Made by a program: the position numbers and the translations under genes. Of a stretch of 64,000 bases of DNA, positions 34,634 to 45,853 are shown piece by piece. Origin of the DNA: Cantharellus purpuraceus (lineage: Eukaryota; Basidiomycota; Agaricomycetes; Cantharellales; Hydnaceae); contig JALBUN010000023.1 in assembly GCA_025174535.1 (NCBI GenBank), forward strand, positions 558,001-622,000. Reading direction: 5' to 3'. Numbering within the stretch: position 1 is the first letter of the stretch; the number at the start of each line of letters is the position of its first letter. Under the pieces are notes generated by a model. It saw only the letters and a program-made list of their open reading frames with translations, was not told where the DNA came from and ran no database searches.

Positions 34634-37489
34634 TTAATGCATGTTACCTCCAATTTTGTCGAACCCCTGCGACTCCATGCCCAACCATTCCTTGCCACCC
34701 TGAGTTCAATCTCAACGCAGAATTACCCATCTTAATCTATGCATTACCACGTGAATAGCTCCCATTTGTTGTTAATTTCAAGAATGTAGGAAGGCCATCT
34801 CTTGTATTTCCTCACAGACCTTTGTTCCGTTGGATTGATACTATAGTAATTTGATCAGTGTCCCGATTCCAACCGTCGACTTAGCTAGACTGTTGGCGAC
34901 GCAGCGCACACAAGACATAGGGGGACCAGCTACCGTTGCAAATCCTTGAAGTTCTGTTGGATCTCCATACTATCCCGAACGCTGACCAGCCACGTCATCA
35001 GCCCGCATAGGAAAGCATTGAGAGAAGCAGATTGGAACCAATCCTGTGGCTTCTTCGACACCTGCTGTACTCCAAGCAGGTACTTTTTCAAGCCAAAAGT
35101 ACAGACCAGATGCACGGATATGATTCTGAAGTTTCTGATAACGTATCGTCATTACGTGCCGTAGTATTAATAATCACTAACCCTACACGCAGTGGCTGTG
35201 ATTGCTGGTAGGTTTAGTAACTTAAAAAATATGATTATCTTGGGCTGAACGTCAGTGATGCTGATCCATCCTTGAAGAACGATGAACCACTGAAGTGAAC
35301 AGCTCCCGAATGGTTTGAAAACTACGCGGTGCCTTGTCTTCGGGTATAAATTGATGTCACTGCGGATATCGGAGGGATAGCATGCGTGGGAAGACCATAA
35401 AAGGGGATAATTCGGTTCTGATTCGCTCGGGAGGTTGCAAGGCAAGGGGCAGCGGGGACGATTCGGAAGATAAGTTGATTTTTTATAACCGGGGAAAGTA
35501 TTTGTGATCTATGTTAACCAGTTGTACGCTCCATAATGACAGGCGGTTGAATAGAATGACTGGTAAGGTGAGGGTAACGTGTGAACGAGTACATCATTTG
35601 AGCAGACTGACTGATCAAACAGGACCGCCAGAAGAGTGGACGCGACGCTTCTCACATGCACATAACATGTCACAGTGGTTTGACAACCAAAGGCAGAAAT
35701 TGAGAAGTATTATCAGTTACAGAACCTTTTCTTTTTCTTTTCTTTTTAAATGGGGTTGAGAAGCTTGCGGAGATCCTAAATATGACGGCTGAACGTGAAT
35801 AATTGTGGACGCCAAGAAAAACAATCAAACTTACCTTACCAGGCCCTGCACCTCCAATGTATTTTAATCATACTTTTGGGTGTTGGCGGGGAAAACCGGG
35901 CACGAATCTTCACGTGCAGGGATGGCTTGCGATCATCCTTGTAGTATACAAGGTACGCCCTAAGGCGCCACTGACATGGTTGTCCTAGACTCCCAGGCGC
36001 GTCCGTGCTCTTCTATCCCTACAGCACCAATTATGGGAGTGGGAAAAAGATGCAAACAGTCGTGCATCGCGAATGTCAAAAAACCATGATGAATTGGCGA
36101 GTATCACGTTTTCATTGATGCGTCCTGCGTGTGGGGCGGCTGTACCTACTGTATGCTTGTGTTTGCTGTGATCGAAATCCACGGGAACAAAAAAACAAAC
36201 CAGGAACATAGCGTTTATGGTCTGAAGCGGTCTGAAGCGATCTGAATATCTCAAGCGCATTATAATCACTCACCCGCATCATCCCGTTCCGTTACCTCCG
36301 AGGCAGACTCTAAAATTCCAAGCTCTGTGGAACCCGTATGCATAATCATATGGGTGCACACTTCAGAAAGCGAGAAATATAATTTCATGGACGTGCAACA
36401 GTGGCTTGATGATTATTGCCACATGCATGGAACCGGGACGACATGAAACCACCTCAATCCGCTGGAATTTTTGTCTATGCTTTTGCGCTTGAAGTGACGA
36501 CCAGAGAACAATCATGCGCACGGTGTTTCGACCACCTAGTGTTTGAGAATTTCGCACGACAGGTTGGTCGTGCAATGTCCAACAACCTCCTATGTCTCTT
36601 GCAAACAGTGATGCTTCTGTAGCGACCAAGATATTAGAACGTGACAAGAGAATTAGGTTGATATAATGAGGTGTCCCCATGATGGGCTCAAGGACTAGGC
36701 AAGCGCAACTCACTAGTCTCCACAAGTCCTGCTAACGCATATATGCAGGTCTAATAGTAAAGCAAAACCTGGCTTCTTCGTCAAATGCTGATGTGTAGAC
36801 GTAATGAGACGACATTTTGTGTGTTGACCCTTTTTCATCATCAAATGCAGTCAAGGTGAAAATGGATCGTTCGAAGGCTTGGAGGACAAACTACATTCTA
36901 CTTTGCCCTGACTAAACAATGCAAATGATGAAAGGCGCGTAGCACCTCGGATCAAAAGCAAGTTCTTGGATGCCATCATTGCTCGAGCGACGTTGACTCG
37001 CTTGATAAAGGATAGTTATGAACGGGGTGAGCTGAATCTTCGAACTAGATGTAAAAATAATAATAAAAAACACTCACATCCTCCACAACGGTTGAAGTCT
37101 CACAGTCAAAAGACACCATAGAGCTGGATGTTATGCGATGTGCCGCTGTATTGATGGATCTAGGTATGCATGCACCTTAGCAGGACCTGTCGTTGAAGAC
37201 CATCACTGTTGGAACGACCCTACCACCTGGTTCATACAAATAGTCCATCATTCAACAGTTCAACAATGACATCTTGGCAATAGCTCTGAGCATGGCGCAG
37301 GGGCGTGCGGAATCGTATTAGCCTAAAGCGTTAGCGCTCGGTCGCTAGAATCGCGGCAGGGGAATAAAGTCGCCAGTGTTGAGATCTGATTCCTCCTGTG
37401 TCCAAGATTTCAGGGATGGAGTATGACTTAGACAGTTTGGATCGGACTTAGGAGGCATGATTCGATATTTGAACTGGGGAATGAAGTCC
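34634..37489. other. 2.9 kb gene-poor spacer before the retroelement
   Basis: No supported gene. A minus-strand frame at 34930-35115 (QDWFQSASLNAFLCGLMTWL..) looks slightly protein-like but has no start or family. A triple GGTCTGAAGC-type repeat lies at 36219-36248. CG dinucleotides are at normal frequency, unlike the element that follows. Confidence 0.35.
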
Positions 37490-37495
37490 CCAGTT
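37472..37495. repeat. Perfect 9 bp hairpin at the left edge of the retroelement
   Basis: AACTGGGGA, loop ATGAAG, TCCCCAGTT. It sits where the CG-poor element sequence begins. Confidence 0.6.
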
Positions 37496-37735
37496 GGGCA
37501 ACTTAAAATTGCAACAAGGCAACCTCATCTGCAGCAAAAGCAAAGGGCTGTGCTGCCAATGCTACAATGGACAAGTCCGACACCAAGGCAACAGACCCAA
37601 AAAATAGTAAGCAGTCCTCTAGCCTCAGTACAGGCTGAGGGCTGTGTTGGTACTCCCCATATGACAAATGAGGTCCACCTGAATGCATCCACTCTTTCCC
37701 ACTCCAACTCTCTTACCCTCCTCATCTACTCTGAC

Positions 37736-38245
37736 TCCATTCCCAATACTGCTATCCAAGCATTAATTGACTCTGGTTCTACTCACTGTTTCCTTGATTC
37801 CATTTTTTCTGATTTACATAAACTCCATACATACACCATAACTCTGATATTGCTCTGATTATTTGATGGCACTACTAATGCTGTTATTTCATGAGCTATA
37901 GATCTGTCTATCCATTTTTCTGTTGGAGAAATCCAGAACCTTACATTCTATGTTACTCCACTTGACTCCAGCTGTTCCGTGGTTCTTGGACATAATTGGC
38001 TCACCCGCTACAATCTGTTGATTGACTGGGCATTGGGCCATATCACATTCCATTCTCCAGTGCAGGCTGTGTCATCCCTGATGTCACCAGCAACTATAGG
38101 TGTGAAATTATCTTCCGCCTCTGCTGACTCCACTCTGATATATACTCCACCTACCCCTCTGTCTATATTGATGGTGGACACTATGGTCTTCACCAGACTA
38201 AGCAAACTGGATGGATCACAAACATTCCAGGTTCACCTCTCCGAT
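37736..38245 (+). pseudogene. Retroelement protease fragment
   Basis: Retropepsin-like ALIDSGSTHCFLDSIF with the D-S-G triad (the usual T/A after DSG is S here), then after an in-frame stop near 37893 SIHFSVGEIQNLTFYVTPLD and VVLGHNWLTRYNLLIDWALG. The fragment runs to KLDGSQTFQVHLSD, where element homology stops abruptly. Confidence 0.75.
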
Positions 38246-39700
38246 GACAAGCCAGGACGCATCGAGGACGTATATCGAACCACTCTGACAGTCCAACTCC
38301 GCCAGCGTCTTTTCGTACCAACTTTTAAATAGTGCCGCAACTCCCTCTCCACCTCAGTCTCTAATTCTAGCCATCGATCGTCACTCGTGTTTCATCGCCA
38401 TCGATCATTATCAGCCTTCTATTCACACCAATCCTTTCATCATCATTCACATGGCTTCCCATTCTATTCCCCTCTCCAACATCGCTTCTAATAATATGTC
38501 ACACTGGTCTCTGGACACAGAGGACTATCAAAAATATGCCGAGCTCCATGGGCATGTTAAGCCACCTCCACATGTCAAAATACTTCCAAAACTCTTTCAA
38601 CGTCCAAGATCCTCACCATGTCTCTCTTATGCCATTGGCGATCCCATATTCATTCACAATTCCGTTGAACCATATACATTCCTCGACATTTCGCCTCTAT
38701 ATCGTAACACGGATAGAAGAGTCGAACGTGAGGTAGAATTTCAGTTGCCATCGCTGACCTATCCTCCCACTTCAATCTGACTCAGGTTACATCGTGTCAG
38801 GCAAAGGGACCAAATACTCTTGGAACGGGATACCATATGGAGACGGATCACTAAGACAATAAGGAGTATTTGTTGTGGATGCTGACTGAAGTCCTCATGT
38901 GACTCAGGGTCAATTTACCTTCGGAACCATAGGGAAGATGGTATTGGTGGACGTTTCTATTGTTCTTTTATATGACTCACCCCTGTTTCATCTTTTAATT
39001 CATTCATAGACGACTTACTCATCCTTGTTCTATTTTTGGTTCTTTTATTACTCATCACCCCCTATTCTTACAAAGATTACCCCTATCTGTCATTTCAATT
39101 CTCCATGATTTCCCCATTAGTAGTTCAACTTCACACGCTTCATCAGCTGGCTTGATCAGCATTTCTTGCATCATTTGCTCCTCATATTGTGTTGTTGTGC
39201 CCTGGGGATTTGTATATAAAAGGGCGCTAGTTTTCGCCTTTGGAATCAATCAACAAGTTTTCAGCCAACGCTCTAAAGTCAAAGTCCACGCTCTAAGTCT
39301 ACGCTCTATGCTCTACATCGCAATCCATCATCTCTACACTGAGGTAAAACACCTTGGTTCAACGATCAGATTTCCCTCCACCACCGAGAGGTTGCTTCTC
39401 CTGAAACCAGCTTTCGCGTACCTTCCAACCAGGCTCCGCATTGTCATCCAGTCACAGAGCATGATCAGCCATTGGGACCGACCTTTAGCTCCCATCCCCA
39501 TCCAACCACAGAGCACTATCCCACTTCCCTGTTACTTACCCCTCGCCCTGATTGATCTTTGGAGTGCTGAACAACTGCGTTACACACCGTCTGTTTGCTA
39601 GGACCGTTGCGCGCAGGCTTATAGGATCTATTCCATAAGTGAACTGACACCGATCCAATGCTCCTTGCCGCCCATTCTGCTTGATCAACTCCACCAGACC
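38245..39700. mobile_element. About 1.45 kb insertion nested in the gypsy element
   Basis: Element homology stops after FQVHLSD near 38245 and resumes with PKEYHKFTNMFSNSKAES near 39707. The interval is much richer in CG dinucleotides than the host element, so it is younger or was not subject to the same decay. Near 39217 it has TATATAAAAGGGCGC followed by repeated ACGCTCTA-type words (39270-39312), a layout like an LTR promoter. One plus-strand frame, 38451-38780 (109 residues), has no recognisable domain. Borders are approximate and I could not find a target-site duplication. Confidence 0.55.
39217..39312 (+). promoter_or_regulatory. LTR-like promoter segment in the nested insertion
   Basis: TATATAAAAGGG is followed 40-90 bp downstream by CAACGCTCTAAAGTC, CCACGCTCTAAGTC and TACGCTCTATGCTCTAC. 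This resembles the U3/R region of fungal LTRs. A second LTR copy is not seen in the window. Confidence 0.4.
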
Positions 39701-39704
39701 TGTC

Positions 39705-41070
39705 TATGGTTCCTAAGGAGTATCACAAGTTCACCAACATGTTCAGCAATTCTAAAGCTGAATCACTGGCAGAACACTGACCATACAATCTCAAGATTGA
39801 GTTGGATGACAACTCCACCCCTCCACTTGGCTCTATCTACTCACTATCCCAAAAAGAGCTACTGGCTCTCCAAACATTCATAGATGAGAACTTGGCCATG
39901 GGCTTCATCTGCCCATCCCTATCCCCCCATGGAGCTCCGGTCCTATTTTTCTGCAAAAAGGATGGATCACTCCGTTTATGTAGGTCAACAAGATCACCAA
40001 GAAAGACCAATACCCAATCCCCCACACTGTGGACCTGCTCGAGAGCCCATGAAAGGCTAAGATCTATTCCAAAATAGATCTCCGACATGCCTATCATCTA
40101 GTCCATATCCAAGAAGGCGATGAGTGGAAAACAACTTTCTGCACTTGATATGGATCTTTTGAATGGTGTGTCATGCCCTTTGGACTAACCAATGCTCCAG
40201 CCACCTTCCAGCAGTTCATGAATGATACCTTCACTGACCTCCTTGATGTTACCATCCTTGTTTACTTAGACATCATTTTGGTATATTCAGATAATGAAGA
40301 TGAACATCGGACACATGTCCAAGAAATACTCTGACATCTCCACAAACATGGCCTCTTCACCCATGCCAACAAATGTGAATTCCACTCCAACTCAGTTGAG
40401 TATCTAGGCTATATCCTCTCCCCTGTAGGACTGACAATGTCTGATGACAAAATCAAAGCCATACAGGAATGGCCAGAACCATGGAAACTCAAAGACGTAC
40501 AGTCCTTCCTAGGGTTTGCCAACTTCTACTGCTGCTTCATCTACAACTACTCCGATATTACCATTCTGCTCACCTGGCTTACTAGGAAGGGAATCCAATG
40601 AAATTTCACTGATGAATGTAGACAGAGCTTTGAGACCTTGAAGAAGGCCTTTACCTCTGCTCTGATACTGACTCATTGGGTTCCAGACGTTCCTATCCTA
40701 TTAGAAACCAATGCCTCTGACTATGCACTCACTGTGATCTTGTCCATCATCTCTCCACATGACAGACAAGTCCATCTAATCACTTTTCACTCATGTACAT
40801 TTACACCCCCCGAACTGAACTATGACATCCATGACAAAGAGCTCCTTGCCATATATGAAGCCTTCCAGATATGGAGACACTACCTCAAAGGCCCCTCTGA
40901 TCTGGTAGATGTCATAATGGACCACAAGAACCTGGAATATTTCTCCACAACAAAACTACTCACCTGGAAACAAGTCTGATGGTCTGAATACCTGTTTCAG
41001 TTCATTATCTATTTCCACCCTGGTCAACTCAGAGCAAAACCTGACCCATTAACTAGATGCTAGGACATCT
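39705..41070 (+). pseudogene. Reverse transcriptase / RNase H pseudogene
   Basis: The RT palm motif that should read YLDD is YLDI at about 40263-40275, removing a catalytic Asp. The conserved VDYR block after KKDGSLRLC near 39980 is deleted and the frame shifts. Premature stops lie at about 40148, 40333, 40600 and 40978. RNase H keeps readable segments (LETNASDY, PPELNYDIHDKELLAIYEAF, MDHKNLEYFS), but the catalytic D of LETDASD is N. The product cannot be functional. Confidence 0.85.
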
Positions 41071-41339
41071 TCCCTAAAGAGGGGAGTAGCGACTATGCCA
41101 CTGTAAACCCACACAACTTTTGTCCTGTGTTCACTAATGAGCAGCTGGCATCATCCCTACAGGCATCCACCCTCATAACTCCCACCCTCCAAGCTGTCAC
41201 CATTATGGACATCGACCAACTCTGCTCTGACATCTGCTCATCACTCTGATCCAATCCTGTTGCAGTTAAACACTTGGATGACCCTTCTGATCTGAAGTGG
41301 TCACTTGACCCTGAAGGACACCTCTAACACAACGACTGG

Positions 41340-41704
41340 ATATATATCCCCAATGCCAACAGACTCCAACTCTGAGTTTTACAGTATTATCATGATCACC
41401 TGATTTCTGGCCATTTCAGCCAAAACCGCACACAAGGGTTAATCCAACAGGACTATGTATGGCCAAAAATGCAAGAATATATTCAACATTACTGTAACTC
41501 TTGTACCACATGTATGTGCTCAAAATCGCAAAGGCACAAACCCTATGGAACACTGTTCTGGAGCAACCATGGAACTCCATCTCCATGGAATTCATAGAGA
41601 AGCTCCCCCCATCACTTGGATATGACACCATACTTGTGATTGTTGACAGGTTCACTAAACAGTCACTATTCATTCCAATGCATGACACCATCACCTCTCC
41701 TTAC
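41340..41704 (+). pseudogene. Integrase fragment
   Basis: The zinc-binding H-H-C-C region ([28 protein letters not shown]) and the first strand of the DDE core ([34 protein letters not shown]) are spread over two frames. The rest of the integrase and any chromodomain are missing. Confidence 0.75.
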
Positions 41705-41780
41705 TAGCTAAGTTGTTTGTCTGACTCCAACCCAAACTCCAACACTTCATTCACTAATACCTCATTCACTAATCAGTCAT

Positions 41781-42085
41781 ACAGCTCCTTATCGAGCTGT
41801 TCAGATGAGTCCATGTCCATATGATCATACTGATCATATGTGTAAGTACCCTAGGTACTTACTTATGGTAAAATATTATAGATATATATATATATATGTA
41901 GTTGTATCTACAGCATTCCCTTAGGGAATGCTGCTTCTTGGTAGCTATATGCACCCATGGGGTGCATATATACAGTTATTATATAATTGGTGGACCCAAG
42001 TCTACATAACATAATGAGTAAGTGACAATACACTTGTACAAAAATGTACGCTACCTCAGTTGTGGTATAAGTAAAACAACTGAGG
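41781..42085. repeat. Array of seven short hairpins, five with perfect 9-11 bp or near-perfect stems
   Basis: In order: 41781-41800 (7 bp stem ACAGCTC/GAGCTGT, 6 nt loop); 41818-41840 (10 bp CATATGATCA/TGATCATATG, loop TAC); 41842-41862 (9 bp GTAAGTACC/GGTACTTAC, loop CTA); 41896-41911 (5 bp TGTAG/CTACA, 6 nt loop, after an AT run 41881-41897); 41911-41933 (10 bp CAGCATTCCC/GGGAATGCTG, loop TTA); 41946-41970 (11 bp TATATGCACCC/GGGTGCATATA, loop ATG); 42054-42085 (10 bp CCTCAGTTGT/ACAACTGAGG, 12 nt loop). Stem sequences are unrelated, so this is repeated structure and not a repeated sequence. It directly follows the truncated integrase. Confidence 0.85.
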
Positions 42086-42900
42086 CAGGAATACTCGCGC
42101 CTTCAGCGCCTTGCTGTACAGATAGCCGCTGTGGGTTAGAGCGTATTCCAACAGCCAGCTCAGACATATCTGCGGTGGTTTGTAGCCACAGAGACCAGCA
42201 TAGGCTTGCAAAAAGGCTAAGGAAAAGTGGTATAGATGGAAAATGCGATACCCGGGCATGTGAGCACCTGTGACCTGGGATTGGAGTTGTGCGATCACAA
42301 AGGAGTGAGTGTTGATGAGGCGGGGCGCGTTGTTTGTGCAAGTGTGTTCTCTTGATACATCACATGAGCGCAAGCAATCCATCGCCGTATCCACACTGAG
42401 AAGATGTCTCCAAGCTTGCGTTTTATATATATTGCTAGTTTGCTAGCTGTCATGTCATCAACGCACAGCCGCTCAGGAGATGACGATACCAAGGGTCATC
42501 GATACCACTGTCATTGGACACCTGGTGTTATAGGAGGTTGCGCCATCGATCCCCAAGAAGATGCATCATTTGGGAGTCAGATAATGTGTCTAGTGGTTGC
42601 GAGACACTCTTGTGTTTGAGGGGTCAGAGCGCAGAGCGCGTCTCGCCGTCAGCTACGTTACAATCGACTTGGGCTGGCCAAGCCCCGGTGCTTGGGCCGT
42701 TGGCAGTAGCAGATAGTTAGATAATAATTGCAAGGGCCATTCATACAGACAGGAGGCTGGGGGGAACTGAGCTTATCTGTTTTTGTTTTGCCGCAGATAA
42801 CCACCACCATTCTGTAATGCCTCGTAATGCGTCTTGTAATAATCAATTAGGAGATAATATGATGGTTGTAATCGTGGGAAGAATGACTTCAACCTCCTCA
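42086..42900. promoter_or_regulatory. Upstream region of the GID7-like gene
   Basis: Should contain the promoter and probably a first exon of the downstream WD40 gene. No confident gene is seen on either strand. A minus-strand frame ending at 42056 (FHLYHFSLAFLQAYAGLCGY) looks somewhat protein-like but has no support. Confidence 0.35.
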
Positions 42901-42905
42901 TTTTG

Positions 42906-45853
42906 GAGAGCAAGGCGGCGGCTGCCTTTCAAGTTGCTCTCAACTGCAATCATCCATTAATAATTGGCACAATCGAATGCGCCACGATTGAGTACCCAAC
43001 GCACTCGAGTACACCGGTTCATCCAGCTGGGCACCACCAGGACTGCTCTGAACCCATTACAAGCACAACCTCGCCATCCCAACCCCCTGCCGCTCTGGAC
43101 GCCTCCCAGTCCAGTAGCTTCCAGAGGCTCGTCCCCTCCACTCGTACAAGGTCACAGAGAGATTCAGACGACGAACAAAGCCTTACATCTAATCACTCTG
43201 TGCATTCTGTCGCAGCCTTGCCACATCTGCCATCTATCACTAGCTCTGAATACGACCTCAACGAGCCGGCACGCAAGCGACCTCGTATCGACATCATACA
43301 TTCATCCACACAATCCAATTCAATTTTTTCCCCCACTTCTGCTTCCCAGATTTCTCACCCTACGAACAGCATGAGGCTCCACGACGCACCATCATCGCGT
43401 TCTCCGACTCCCTCTCTTGACCTCCCCCAACTTGCTCACGATCGAGGTGACGCTGTTGATTCATTTACATCTGCAGGCCCTTCCGGGTCCAATGGTCATT
43501 TCAACGGCGTGTCGTTGGCAAATGGGCACTCCCCCTCTACTTCTCGTTCCCGGGAGATTGTCAAAGTGACGTTACCTGGAACCGCATTATATGAGGGCTC
43601 ACATGTCGACCGAGAGGAATTCATTAGGCTTGTCATACAAAGTTTACGTGACGTTGGATATACGTAAGTGCACCTTTTGGTCCAGGTAGTTATACTTATC
43701 ATACGTTGCATGCAGCGAGTCCGCCAATGTTCTTGAGGCCGAGTCTGGATATAGACTCGAATCAAGTGTTGTTTCGGCTTTCCGGGATGCTATAATGCAA
43801 GGCCGTTGGGAGCAGGCCGAGGAAGCCATGGAACGCCTCGGCGCCCCGGACGAGGACGATCGCAGGGTTTGTCGATATACTTCAGCTTACCATACATAAC
43901 GTAACTTATCTTTGACATGTTGTTACACAGGCAGCTAGGTTCTTAATAAGCCAGCAGAAGTACCTTGAGCTGCTCGAGGCGCAGGAGTTGAATGCTGCTT
44001 TGATCGTTCTCCGAAGCGAGCTTGCGCCACTAAATAATGACCCTGAACGACTGCAGTTGTTGTCTAGGTGTGTTTTTGCCTCCTACCCATTGTGTTCAAC
44101 TCATTGACGCGTTTGGTGTAGCCTTCTCATGTCTGCGAGTGGTGATGATGTACGTCGAGGCGCGCGGTGGGATGGCGCTCGAGGATCATCTCGACATCGG
44201 TTACTACTACATCTGCAGCGTAAGCATCGGATGAATGTTATTTTCACGAAATTAATCTCACCGGTTGATATGTAGGTTATATTCCGTCTTCGGTCATGAT
44301 CCCGCCACGGCGATTCGACGTTCTCCTGGAGCAGGCACGCGAGTTCCAACGCCGCTCTTGTGAATACCACAACACATCAGTACCGTTCTCGTTATACACA
44401 AACCACTCATGTGGCCGGGAGTCGTTCCCAGGGGTGACCACGCTTATTCTCGCAGAACACGAGGATGAGGTGTGGGATCTCCAGTGGAGCCACAATGGCT
44501 GTTACCTTGCCACGGCATCCTCGGATCAGACGGCAATAATTTGGCGTATTGGGGTGAGTAGACTCGTATTTAGAGTTTAAGTTGTTGCTGACCACAGACA
44601 TCTTTGACAGCCAGATAATCCTTCAACAGGGCGGGAGTGTGTTCCGGAACAGGTGTTAAGGAATCATCAGAAACCGGTCAATGGTCTTGCATGGTCACCA
44701 GATGATGAGACTCTTCTCACTTGTGCGGATCAAATCATCAAGGTCTGGAAGACGAAGGTAGTCTCTGACTTTCTTGGAACCTTCATTTGCTAACAAACTC
44801 TAGACCGGTGTTTGTGTTGATAATTTGGAAGCACATACGGACATTGTGACTGCAGTAGAATGGCTGCCAGATGGATCTGGATTCATTTCTGCGGGGATGG
44901 ATTCCCGGATCATTTTCTGGGTAAGGCAGCTCCTCTTTCATCCATTAGGCCGATGTTCTGAACATCGTGCACAGGACAACCAAGGAAAGCAGCGTGATAC
45001 CTGGGACGACATTCCAATCCGGATAACAGACGTATCTACTGCGCCTGATGGATCGCGCCTTGTCGCTGTAGGAATATCGCGTGCTCCCATCACTGTGTCA
45101 CTAGATGAAACCCAACAAACTATCGACGGTAGCATGGCTCCCCAAGCACCCAGCCCAGCCCCAATCGGACAGAAGTTTGAGAAGCGTATTATGGTCTGGA
45201 GTTGGGCAGAGAAGCGTGTGGAAGCGTAAGCATCTTCGCCGATATTTCTTCCGCTTCTGATTGATTTTGCACCCAGCTCAATCACACTGGATGGCCTAGG
45301 TGAGGTGACCAGCGTGAAGATCTCACGTGATTCGCGGTATGCTATGGTGAGCCATGGCCCAGATGTAAGTCAATCTTTCATCCCGGTGATAGTGAGAAAG
45401 CATTGCTTAGCTCGATGCCATTGCAGGAAGTGCAACTGTGGGATTTGGAGACAAGTCGGTTAGCACGTAAGTTCACGGGACAGCGGCAGAGCAAGAATAT
45501 CATTCGGAGTTGTTTCGGTGGCGTGGATGAGCATTTTGTTGTTAGTGGGAGCGAGGGTGAGTGTCGACTGCTTTGGTCTTGCTGCTACTCACCCTCTCAT
45601 CGCGGCGTTCTCAGATGGCAAGGTTTATGTATGGCATCGAGATACAGGTGAACTCCTCGAAGTCCTCGGAGGTCATGGTGCAGGTAGCGTCAATTCTGTT
45701 GCATGGAATCCTCGGGATCCACGCATATTCGCGTCTTGTTCCGATGACCACACAATCCGTATATGGGAGGCACAGCCGACACCTCCCCTAATTGAGGAGA
45801 CACAGAGTAAAGGAAAGCAACGATGGGACCTAGATGCTGGCACAGTGCGATAG
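42906..45853 (+). CDS. GID7: WDR26/GID7-like LisH-CTLH-WD40 protein (GID/CTLH E3 ligase subunit)
   Basis: Scaffold subunit of the GID/CTLH ubiquitin ligase that in yeast degrades gluconeogenic enzymes. The N-terminal ~200 residues are Ser/Pro-rich. A LisH/CTLH segment follows (EEFIRLVIQSLRDVGYTESA, VSAFRDAIMQGRWEQAEEAM, RFLISQQKYLELLEAQELNA, ALIVLRSELAPLNND). The WD40 propeller then starts with LAEHEDEVWDLQWSHNGCYL..SSDQTAIIW. Further repeats are VNGLAWSPDDETLLTCADQI, DIVTAVEWLPDGSGFISAGM, VQLWDLETSRLARKFTGQR and VNSVAWNPRDPRIFASCSDD..IRIWE. The stop is at 45851-45853. The first ATG in this open frame is 43369, but homologous-looking sequence (EYPTHSSTPVHP, about 42988) lies upstream without an ATG. 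An unseen 5' exon is therefore likely, and the start given is the edge of the open frame. Confidence 0.85.

Larger units (their letters stand above)
37490..41780 (+). mobile_element. Degenerate Ty3/gypsy retrotransposon, internally interrupted
   Basis: Pieces of one pol polyprotein appear in order on the plus strand. The protease has ALIDSGSTHCFLDS near 37770 and VVLGHNWLTRYN near 37980. The reverse transcriptase runs from [20 protein letters not shown] (39818) through [15 protein letters not shown] to GFANFYCCFIYNYS (40570). RNase H has ILLETNASDYALTVILS, HDKELLAIYEAF and MDHKNLEYFSTTKLLTWKQ. The integrase has the HHCC start ([24 protein letters not shown]) and part of the DDE domain ([26 protein letters not shown]), then is cut off near 41702. 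In-frame stops are frequent and mostly look like CGA to TGA or TGG to TAG/TGA changes. No matching LTR pair was found by eye. The insertion 38245-39700 splits protease from reverse transcriptase. Confidence 0.88.

Noticed and set aside
34930..35115. Minus-strand 61-residue frame (QDWFQSASLNAFLCGLMTWL)
   Set aside because: Slightly protein-like but too short, with no convincing upstream exon.
42056..42394. Minus-strand 112-residue frame with a hydrophobic C-terminus
   Set aside because: No family resemblance or start context, and its end overlaps the last hairpin of the array.
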